DNA from: Desulfobacterales bacterium
GTDB taxonomy: Bacteria; Desulfobacterota; Desulfobacteria; Desulfobacterales; Desulfosalsimonadaceae
Length of the DNA: 9,851 bases
Reading direction: 5' to 3'
Assembly (NCBI GenBank): GCA_029933295.1
Contig: JAOZOL010000061.1
Coordinates: 1-9,851, forward strand
Positions within the stretch are counted from its first letter, which is position 1; each line of letters starts with the position of its first letter. Shown here piece by piece: positions 1 to 5,639 of the stretch. The translations under genes and the position numbers were made by a program. The notes under the pieces are model-generated. The model made no database searches. It was not told the origin of the DNA and saw only the letters and a list, made by a program, of their open reading frames with translations.

Positions 1-2136
1 GCGCTTGCAACCTATAATGCGGATACCAAGGTCGGGTTTCCCAACACCGGGTATTATCTGCCGGTAATATATTCACTTTTCGGAATTAAGGTTGAAACCC
101 TTGAAGATTTGCAGGAACCCATGGAAATCGCAAGGGGGCTTCTTCCCCCTCATATTAAGAATAAAAACTGGCTTCCTTTCCTGGGCCCTCTTCTGGACGC
201 AGGCATGGCCGGTATCATATCCTATGAAGTCATAGAGGCGCTCAGGTATCTGAATGAGCCTGATTTTTATCTTCATGCCGAAGATCCGGATATTGAGAAC
301 GGAAAACTCTGGACAGGTGCTGCAGACGATACGATTTTCAGGAAAAGAGGGGTTGAGTTTGTTGATGGCTCAGCGCCTGGTTTTGCGGCCATCGTTGGTT
401 CAGCGCCTGATCCCGAAATAGCCAAGATGATCATTGAAGATTACCAGAAAAGGGGTCTTTACATGTTTTGTGCGGCAAACCATAACGGCACTACGGTGAT
501 CGAGCAGCTTATTGAAGCCGGTGTGCAGGTTGGCTGGAGTACACGAATCGCATGTTTCGGCCCGGACATTTCATCTGCGGTTTTTGCATTGGGATTTGCA
601 AACCGGGTTGCCATGGCTTTTGGCGGTGTTGAGCCGGGCGATTATAAAAAGATTCTTTTGTACAACAAAGACAGGGTATTTGCATTTGTCAATGCCCTGG
701 GTGATGTTGGAACCGAGTGGGGCGTTGCTGCTGCAGGATGTGTAAACTGGGGTTTCCCCACCATCGCCGATACCGACATTACTCAGATTCTTCCTACTGG
801 TATTTGTACATACGAGCATGTTGTGGCCCCTGTGGCCTATGAAGATATGTGTGCAAAATCGGTTGAAGTCCGTGGACTCAAAACCCTTGTTTCCGATATT
901 GATATTCCCTGTTCATTTGGCCCGGCTTATGAGGGTGAGCGGGTAAGGGGCGCGGATCTTTATTGCCAGATGGGTGGAGGCAAGACCCAGTGTACCGAGC
1001 TTTGCAAGAGGGCCGAGATGAACGAAATCGAGGACGGCAAGGTAATAATAGTTGGAAAGGATATCTGTGATATCAAAGAAGGCGACACGCTGCCCCTTGG
1101 TATTTATGCCCAGGTTGCCGGTCGTGAATTCCAGACTGATTTTGAACCTATTATCGAACGCCAGGTCCATCATCTGGTTAACTATATCCAGGGCATTATG
1201 CATATCGGTCAAAGGGATATTTCCTGGGTTCGTGTTGGCAAGGCTGCGGTTGAAAAGGGATTTAGTTTAAAAGATATTGGTGTTGTCTTACATGCCAAGT
1301 TCCATCAGGATTTCGGCAATATTTTAGACAAGGTACAGATTACACTTTACACAAAAAAAGCAGATGTTGACAAACTTACCAAACGTGCACGGGCTGAATA
1401 TAAGCTGCGTGATGAGCGTGTCGAGAAAATGACCGATGAAGGCGTTGATATTTTTTATTCCTGCACATTATGCCAATCCTTTGCCCCCAATCATGTATGT
1501 TCCGTCAGCCCTGAAAGAACCGGTCTTTGCGGCGCATATAACTGGATGGACTGCAAAGCATCCTATGAAATCAACCCCACGGGTCCCAACCAGCCCATTG
1601 AAAAGGGCGAATGTATCGATCCTGTTTTGGGTCAGTGGAAAGGTGTTAACGATTTTGTTTTCAAGGCATCCCGTGGTGCTGTCACCCATTACAATTTCTA
1701 CTCTATGGTTATCGATCCCATGACAACCTGCGGGTGCTGTGAGTGCATTGCTGCCATGCTGCCGTCCTGTAATGGTGTTATGACGGTGAGCAGGGATTAT
1801 GCAGGAGAAACCCCATGTGGAATGAAGTTTACAACCCTTGCCGGTGTTATGGGCGGCGGGGCACAATCTCCTGGATTCGTCGGCCATTCAAAATACAATA
1901 TTACCCAGGGTAAGTTTATTACGGGTGATGGCGGACTGGCCCGTATGGTCTGGATGCCCAAGATATTGAAGGAAGAGATCAAGGAGCGCATTGAAAAACG
2001 TGGTAAAGAGATTGGCGTTCCGGATTTGTACGATATGATTGCCGATGAAACCGTGGGTGTTACGGAAGAGGAAATTTTGCCGTTTCTCCAGGAAAAAGGA
2101 CATCCGGCATTGAGCATGGATCCTCTTATCGGCTGA
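1..2136 (+). CDS. acsB: Acetyl-CoA synthase catalytic subunit (CODH/ACS beta subunit), 5' truncated
   Basis: Catalyses assembly of acetyl-CoA from CO, the methyl group carried by the corrinoid iron-sulfur protein, and CoA; cytoplasmic, normally complexed with CO dehydrogenase. The reading frame is open from base 1, so the gene starts upstream; 711 residues are visible and about 40 N-terminal residues seem missing compared with my recollection of the 729-residue Moorella enzyme. A-cluster ligands are all present in window numbering: Cys488, Cys491, Cys500 and Cys510 for the cubane (codons at 1462, 1471, 1498, 1528) and the Cys-Gly-Cys distal Ni site at 577-579 (1729-1737). They keep a constant 18-residue offset from Moorella Cys506/509/518/528/595/597. 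Phe494 matches the gating Phe512. The offset is larger at the N-terminus, implying about 24 extra residues in the first domain. The C-terminus (HPALSMDPLIG) is typical. Extra cysteines occur at 580 and 582 and in the middle domain (322, 331, 335). Followed 114 bp later by acsC. Family assignment is very secure. Confidence 0.97.
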   Translation, partial: ALATYNADTKVGFPNTGYYLPVIYSLFGIKVETLEDLQEPMEIARGLLPPHIKNKNWLPFLGPLLDAGMAGIISYEVIEALRYLNEPDFYLHAEDPDIENGKLWTGAADDTIFRKRGVEFVDGSAPGFAAIVGSAPDPEIAKMIIEDYQKRGLYMFCAANHNGTTVIEQLIEAGVQVGWSTRIACFGPDISSAVFALGFANRVAMAFGGVEPGDYKKILLYNKDRVFAFVNALGDVGTEWGVAAAGCVNWGFPTIADTDITQILPTGICTYEHVVAPVAYEDMCAKSVEVRGLKTLVSDIDIPCSFGPAYEGERVRGADLYCQMGGGKTQCTELCKRAEMNEIEDGKVIIVGKDICDIKEGDTLPLGIYAQVAGREFQTDFEPIIERQVHHLVNYIQGIMHIGQRDISWVRVGKAAVEKGFSLKDIGVVLHAKFHQDFGNILDKVQITLYTKKADVDKLTKRARAEYKLRDERVEKMTDEGVDIFYSCTLCQSFAPNHVCSVSPERTGLCGAYNWMDCKASYEINPTGPNQPIEKGECIDPVLGQWKGVNDFVFKASRGAVTHYNFYSMVIDPMTTCGCCECIAAMLPSCNGVMTVSRDYAGETPCGMKFTTLAGVMGGGAQSPGFVGHSKYNITQGKFITGDGGLARMVWMPKILKEEIKERIEKRGKEIGVPDLYDMIADETVGVTEEEILPFLQEKGHPALSMDPLIG

Positions 2137-2151
2137 TATTAAAATTATTAT

Positions 2152-2198
2152 TGACGGGGCCGGAGCATCGGTTTTGATGCCGTTGCTCCGACCCGTCA
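2152..2198 (+). other. Intercistronic hairpin between acsB and acsC
   Basis: A 7-bp outer stem (TGACGGG at 2152-2158 with CCCGTCA at 2192-2198) continues through a 2x1 internal loop into a second 7-bp stem (CGGAGCA at 2161-2167 with TGCTCCG at 2184-2190). A further CGG/CCG pairing is possible inside. It lies 15 nt after the acsB stop. No U-tract follows (next bases are TTGCTTTAA), so it does not look like an intrinsic terminator. An mRNA-stability or processing element that sets acsB versus acsC levels is more likely; that role is inference. Confidence 0.7.
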
Positions 2199-2250
2199 TT
2201 GCTTTAACGGTACAGATTAGATTAAAATATAATTATTTAAGGAGACAAAA

Positions 2251-3588
2251 ATGGCACTAACCGGTATACAGATATTTAAGCTCCTTCCCCAGACCAACTG
2301 CAAGGAATGTGGTGTTCCGACATGTCTTGCATTTGCGATGAACCTGGCCTCCGGCAAGGCGGAACTGGACGCTTGCCCTTATGTTTCGGATGAGGCGCGG
2401 GAAAAACTGGCGGAAGCGTCAGCGCCTCCGATTCTTCCGGTGAAAATCGGTAACGGGGTCCGCAAGTTCACGGTGGGCGGTGAGACCGTCATGTACAGAC
2501 ATGAGAAAACATTTTATAATCCCACAGCAATTGCCTGCAAAGTCAGTTCTGATATCAAAGACAAGGATTTAAAGGCAAAACTGGCCGCATGGAATGCCTT
2601 TCAGTACGAGAGGGTCGGTTTTAACCTTCGACCGGAACTGGTTGCGGTTGAAGATGCGGGTGATGCAAAGGCATTTGCAAAAGTTGCTAAAACCATTGCT
2701 GAAACATCCGAGTTTAATCTGATTTTGATGTCGGATAATATTGATGCGATGAAGGCCGCTGTTTCCGCAACTGCTTTTAAAAATCCGTTAATTTATGCGG
2801 CAACGGAAGCTAATGTGGATGATTATGGTGCTTTGGCAAAAGACAATGATTTGCCCCTGGCTGTTAAAGCCGATTCGGTTGAGGCGTTAATTCCTTTAAC
2901 TGATAAACTGGTCGGCATGGGTATAAAAAAATTGGTGCTTGATTCCGGATCACGGGAAATAAAACAGGCATTTGAAGATCAGGTTGGTATGCGCAGGGCA
3001 GCACTAAAGTCCGCTAACCGCTCAGTTGGTTTCCCGACAATTACTTTCCCCTGTGAGATGGCTTCTAATATAGATATGGAAACATTGATTGCTTCTATGT
3101 TTATTGCCAAATATGGGGCAATCACGGTGTTGTCTGATTTTACGACTGAATCATTATTCCCGCTTTTGCTTGAACGGCTTAATATTTTTACAGATCCACA
3201 GCGTCCCATGACAGTTACCGAGGGTATCTATGAAATCGGAAATCCGGATGAAAATTCACCGGTTGTGGTCACAACCAATTTTGCATTGACCTACTTTATT
3301 GTTTCCGGTGAAATTGAGGGGAGCAAGGTTCCTACCTGGTTGTTGATAAAAGATACTGAAGGGTTGTCTGTTTTAACTGCATGGGCAGCTGGAAAATTTG
3401 CCGGTGATGATGTGGGTATGTTTGTCAAAAAATGCGGTATTGCCGAAAAAGTAAAAAATAAAGAACTGATTATTCCCGGATATGCAGCCGCCATTGTCGG
3501 TGAAATTGAAGAAGAGCTTCCGGACTGGACCATAACGGTCGGTCCGAGAGAAGCGCCGCATTTGCCGGCATTTTTGAAGGCAAAATAA
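2251..3588 (+). CDS. acsC: Corrinoid iron-sulfur protein (CoFeSP) large (gamma) subunit
   Basis: Large subunit of the heterodimeric CoFeSP, which accepts the methyl group from methyltetrahydrofolate on cobamide cobalt and passes it to the AcsB A-cluster. At 445 residues it matches the usual family length. The N-terminal [4Fe-4S] domain is plain: Cys17-x2-Cys20-x4-Cys25-x16-Cys42, within a stretch nearly identical to the Moorella protein (TCLAFAMNLASGKA, CPYVSD). This cluster serves reductive activation of Co(II). A TIM-barrel region follows (about 90-320) and then a C-terminal corrinoid-binding domain (about 325-445) with family signatures VVVTTNFALTYF, EGLSVLTAWAAGKF and VGPREA. The start is set by AAGGAG at 2239-2244, 6 nt before the ATG. 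It lies between acsB and acsE on the same strand, so co-transcription is likely. The partner acsD is not adjacent, which is notable because CoFeSP needs both subunits. Confidence 0.96.
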   Translation: MALTGIQIFKLLPQTNCKECGVPTCLAFAMNLASGKAELDACPYVSDEAREKLAEASAPPILPVKIGNGVRKFTVGGETVMYRHEKTFYNPTAIACKVSSDIKDKDLKAKLAAWNAFQYERVGFNLRPELVAVEDAGDAKAFAKVAKTIAETSEFNLILMSDNIDAMKAAVSATAFKNPLIYAATEANVDDYGALAKDNDLPLAVKADSVEALIPLTDKLVGMGIKKLVLDSGSREIKQAFEDQVGMRRAALKSANRSVGFPTITFPCEMASNIDMETLIASMFIAKYGAITVLSDFTTESLFPLLLERLNIFTDPQRPMTVTEGIYEIGNPDENSPVVVTTNFALTYFIVSGEIEGSKVPTWLLIKDTEGLSVLTAWAAGKFAGDDVGMFVKKCGIAEKVKNKELIIPGYAAAIVGEIEEELPDWTITVGPREAPHLPAFLKAK

Positions 3589-3694
3589 ATAATAATAACG
3601 AATTAAATTGTTTGTTGACGTCGTATGGCAGCATGATGTATCTGTTAAGCCAATGGGGGTTAACATCAATTAAAACAAATGGAGGCAGAAAGAT

Positions 3695-4585
3695 ATGTTA
3701 TGTCTTGGTGAAAGTTTAAATGTCATGTCCAAAAAGATCGGCGCTGCGTTTAAAGCAAGAGACCCGAAGCCGATCCAGGAGGAAGCCCTTTTCCAGAAAA
3801 AACAGGGTATGGACTATATTGACATTAATCTCGGACCGGCTAAAAAGGACGGGCCGGAATTGATGCCGTGGGTCATTCAGACGGTTCAGGAAGTCGTGGA
3901 TGATATTCCCCTTATACTGGATACTTCAAATATTGAGGCGATTGAAGCCGGGCTTAAAGTATATAAGGCAACAGAAAAAGCGCCCTTGATCAATTCAATC
4001 ATGTGCCGGGTGGAACGATATGAAAAGATGATTCCGCTGGCAGCCGAATATAACGCGGATTTTATCGCATTAATGTGGGGCCCGGAAGGCTTGCCTCGTG
4101 ATGAGAACGAACGCGCGGCGCTTTGCGTGGAATTATTGTATGCAGCCAACGAAGCCGGTATTGAAAATGACCGGATCTGGGTGGACGGGATTGTCACCCC
4201 GGTAAATATCCAGCAGCAACAGAGTGTCAGTCTCCTGGAATTCCAGAAAATGCTTCCAGATATTGCACCGGGTGCAAAAAGCACCTGTGGTTTGTCCAAC
4301 GTTTCCAATGGCCCCCCTGTTCACCTGCGTCCTATTCTGAACTCAACATTTATGGTCATGCTGGAAAGATATGGCATGTACTCGGTAATTTCAGACCCTC
4401 TGGACGAAAAATTAACAGCTATTGCCAAGGGAAAAAGACAGGATATCGTTGATGTGGTTCATGCAGCCATGGACGGTAATGCACCTGATATCAGCAGTCT
4501 TTCCAAAGAATTGGCGGATTATGTCAAGACCGTTGATGTTATTCTTGGACGGACGCTTTATTCTGATTCATGGCTGGAGCTGTAA
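3695..4585 (+). CDS. acsE: Methyltetrahydrofolate:CoFeSP methyltransferase
   Basis: Transfers the N5-methyl group of methyl-H4folate to Co(I) of CoFeSP, linking the folate branch of the Wood-Ljungdahl pathway to acetyl-CoA synthase. It belongs to the pterin-binding TIM-barrel family shared with dihydropteroate synthase and the folate domain of MetH. Conserved family residues appear at expected places: Asp76 in LDTSN, Asn100 in LIN, Asp164 in WVDGI, and Asn202 in GLSNVS, equivalent to Moorella Asp75, Asn96, Asp160 and the catalytic Asn199. The N-terminal GERING of Moorella is here GESLNV. The protein is 296 residues against about 262 in Moorella; most of the difference is an insertion near residues 243-276, before the final VILGRTLYSDSW motif. 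GGAGG at 3681-3685 lies 9 nt before the ATG. It is preceded by acsC (106-bp gap) and followed by a strong terminator 30 nt after its stop, so it ends the main acs transcript. Automated pipelines may label it dihydropteroate synthase, which context argues against. Confidence 0.94.
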   Translation: MLCLGESLNVMSKKIGAAFKARDPKPIQEEALFQKKQGMDYIDINLGPAKKDGPELMPWVIQTVQEVVDDIPLILDTSNIEAIEAGLKVYKATEKAPLINSIMCRVERYEKMIPLAAEYNADFIALMWGPEGLPRDENERAALCVELLYAANEAGIENDRIWVDGIVTPVNIQQQQSVSLLEFQKMLPDIAPGAKSTCGLSNVSNGPPVHLRPILNSTFMVMLERYGMYSVISDPLDEKLTAIAKGKRQDIVDVVHAAMDGNAPDISSLSKELADYVKTVDVILGRTLYSDSWLEL

Positions 4586-4615
4586 TATCCAATTTGAATT
4601 AATATGAATATGATA

Positions 4616-4652
4616 GACCTCACTCTGGAACCAGGGTGAGGTCTTTTTTTTT
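4616..4652 (+). terminator. Intrinsic (rho-independent) terminator after acsE
   Basis: An 11-bp stem (GACCTCACTCT at 4616-4626 with AGGGTGAGGTC at 4633-4643, one G-U wobble) closes a 6-nt GGAACC loop and is followed immediately by nine T residues (4644-4652). It lies 30 nt downstream of the acsE stop and only 16 nt upstream of the next start codon, so it may act as a leaky attenuator rather than an absolute end. Confidence 0.93.
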
Positions 4653-4655
4653 AAA

Positions 4656-4660
4656 CGGAG
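4656..4660 (+). promoter_or_regulatory. Ribosome binding site that sets the DUF3786 start
   Basis: CGGAG lies 8 nt before the ATG at 4669 and starts 4 nt after the terminator U-tract. It supports ATG 4669 over the in-frame GTG at 4636, which falls inside the terminator stem. Confidence 0.7.
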
Positions 4661-4668
4661 CAGATTTT

Positions 4669-5292
4669 ATGGCACGGGTAGATGATTATTTTAACGCAAA
4701 AAAGATTGTCGTTGAAAAGCTTGTCAAGACATCCATTTCTGATATTGTTAAACATTCAGGATTTACATTAAGTAATGCGCAAACATTTCATATCCCTTTT
4801 TTAAATCGTACATACCGGGTCAGGTATCCTGATTTTGAATTTACAGATGATGGTGACAGCAAAAAAGAGGTCCCCATCCAGGAACAGGTGCTGATTTTGC
4901 ATTATATGAGCGCTGCAAAGTCAGTTTTGCCGACCGGTAACTGGATTGCATATCGGGAGATACCCGGGGCGTCGTTCTATTTTTCTGCGTTTGTGCAGCG
5001 GGCCATCGATCCGTTAAAGAAAGTGTTCGGTAATAATATTGACGGGTTGGCAACTGCCGCACCAAAAATCAATGGAAAGCCGATTGATATCGGTGATGCC
5101 GCATTTGAGTTCCGGGTTTTTCCTAAGGTCCCCTTGCAGATGATTATTTATCAAGGAGATGAAGAGTTTCCCCCTGAAGCCAATATTCTTTTTGATGCAA
5201 CCGCCGGAGAATTTCTTTCTCCGGAAGATGCAGCCTGGCTGGCCGGCATGGTGGTGTACCGGTTAATGGCATTAGTGCCGCGTCAACTCTGA
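4669..5292 (+). CDS. DUF3786 domain protein, function unknown
   Basis: A 207-residue soluble protein that I recognise as a DUF3786 family member, a group seen in anaerobes and, as far as I recall, often next to acs/CODH genes. Family-like features are the GNWIAYREIPGASFYFSAF segment (90-108), GDAAFEFRVFPKVPLQMIIYQGDEEFPPEANILFD split around residues 142-176, and a C-terminal helix starting LSPEDAAWLAG (183-193). There is no signal peptide or membrane segment, and no cysteine at all, so it is unlikely to hold an Fe-S cluster or a thiolate metal site. ATG 4669 is chosen because CGGAG precedes it by 8 nt; an upstream GTG at 4636 lies in the terminator hairpin. Position directly after acsE suggests a role in assembly, activation or regulation of the ACS/CoFeSP system, but this is guilt by association only. 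No room exists for a promoter between the terminator and the start, so expression likely comes from readthrough or from a promoter inside acsE. Confidence 0.82.
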   Translation: MARVDDYFNAKKIVVEKLVKTSISDIVKHSGFTLSNAQTFHIPFLNRTYRVRYPDFEFTDDGDSKKEVPIQEQVLILHYMSAAKSVLPTGNWIAYREIPGASFYFSAFVQRAIDPLKKVFGNNIDGLATAAPKINGKPIDIGDAAFEFRVFPKVPLQMIIYQGDEEFPPEANILFDATAGEFLSPEDAAWLAGMVVYRLMALVPRQL

Positions 5293-5321
5293 ACTGACGC
5301 ATATTGCTTGTTCTTTTTCGC

Positions 5322-5384
5322 GCCTGCATCGTTACGACTTGAGTCGCGTAGCCCACTATGCTCCCCAAGTCGCGCCTTGCAGGC
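5322..5384. repeat. Nested palindromic intergenic element
   Basis: Three successive helices can form: GCCTGCA (5322-5328) with TGCAGGC (5378-5384), CGACTTG (5335-5341) with CAAGTCG (5366-5372), and GCGTAG (5346-5351) with CTATGC (5356-5361, one G-U wobble) closing a CCCA loop. Such layered symmetry in a non-coding region is typical of dispersed intergenic repeats or small non-autonomous elements. I believe similar sequences recur in Desulfobacterales genomes, but copy number cannot be seen from one window. Confidence 0.7.
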
Positions 5385-5396
5385 ACAAAAAATTAC

Positions 5397-5412
5397 GGCG
5401 CAATCTTGCGCC
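5397..5412. repeat. Short perfect hairpin
   Basis: GGCGCA (5397-5402) and TGCGCC (5407-5412) form a 6-bp GC-rich stem with loop ATCT. There is no T-run after it on the + strand. On the - strand the hairpin is followed, after GTAA, by a T6 run, but no minus-strand gene enters from that side. It lies 12 bp from the nested palindrome and may be part of the same element. Confidence 0.55.
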
Positions 5413-5482
5413 ATTTCATCCTTGACGAGACACTATGCAGGGAACAATGAATCCCATAGTAATTTTTAAATTAGTCTGGTAG

Positions 5483-5508
5483 GGCGGATTAGCGAAGCGT
5501 AATCCGCC
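5483..5508. repeat. REP-like palindrome
   Basis: A perfect 9-bp inverted repeat, GGCGGATTA (5483-5491) and TAATCCGCC (5500-5508), with an 8-nt GCGAAGCG centre. This motif, preceded by GTAG and followed by GTATG, closely resembles a widespread intergenic repeat of Proteobacteria that I recall seeing in many genomes. No REP-associated transposase gene is present here, so it would be mobilised in trans if at all. Confidence 0.75.
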
Positions 5509-5627
5509 GTATGTGAATGTTTACAAAATAATTTAGCGTTTATGGGAGTTTATCCCCGCCGGATTTCCGATCAGTGTTTTGCCCGGGTTTATTGAGATCG
5601 TACATTCAAGAAAGCCGAGACATCATC

Positions 5628-5633
5628 AAGAGG
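5628..5633 (+). promoter_or_regulatory. Ribosome binding site that sets the TPR-protein start
   Basis: AAGAGG sits 6 nt before the ATG at 5640. The alternative in-frame GTG at 5574 has no purine-rich site upstream and would add 22 residues that do not resemble a membrane leader. Confidence 0.7.
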
Positions 5634-5639
5634 CAGTTT

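Larger units (their letters stand above)
5293..5639. other. Intergenic region of about 350 bp with palindromic repeats, no gene seen
   Basis: No credible coding sequence lies here on either strand. It contains three inverted repeats in order: a nested palindrome (5322-5384), a short 6-bp hairpin (5397-5412) and a REP-like palindrome (5483-5508). After these the sequence is AT-rich (about 5509-5560) and leads to the ribosome binding site of the TPR gene. I found no convincing -35/-10 pair, although the promoter for the downstream two-gene unit should lie in this stretch. Confidence 0.75.

Noticed and set aside
1468..1887. 139-residue reverse-strand open frame inside acsB
   Set aside because: It lies opposite the A-cluster coding region, which fully explains the sequence; a shadow frame.
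2204..2233. Possible promoter for acsC: TTAACG, 18-bp spacer, TATAAT
   Set aside because: The -10 match is perfect, but the predicted transcription start would fall within the ribosome binding site (2239-2244), leaving almost no leader. The area is also AT-rich, so a chance match is likely.
3615..3644. Possible promoter for acsE: TTGACG, 18-bp spacer, TATCTG
   Set aside because: Only half of the -10 box matches and acsE is well placed for co-transcription with acsC. Not enough to call.
3644..3664. GTTAA...TTAAC inverted repeat upstream of acsE
   Set aside because: Only 5 bp of AT-rich pairing around an 11-nt loop; too weak to separate from chance.
4636..4668. GTG start extending the DUF3786 protein by 11 residues
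   Set aside because: The codon lies in the 3' arm of the terminator hairpin and its added residues come from the T-tract.
5144..5386. 80-residue reverse-strand open frame across the DUF3786 3' end and the palindromic element
   Set aside because: It overlaps a well-supported gene in antisense and reads through a palindromic repeat; it has no ribosome binding site or recognisable domain.
5397..5412. Terminator for the DUF3786 gene
   Set aside because: The hairpin has no T-run on the + strand and lies over 100 bp after the stop; the T-run exists only on the opposite strand, where no gene ends.
5422..5450. TTGACG followed 17 bp later by CAATGA as a promoter for the TPR gene
   Set aside because: The -10 candidate is poor and lies about 190 bp from the start codon; no better pair was found.
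5574..5639. GTG start extending the TPR protein by 22 residues
   Set aside because: No ribosome binding site precedes it, whereas ATG 5640 has AAGAGG at proper spacing.
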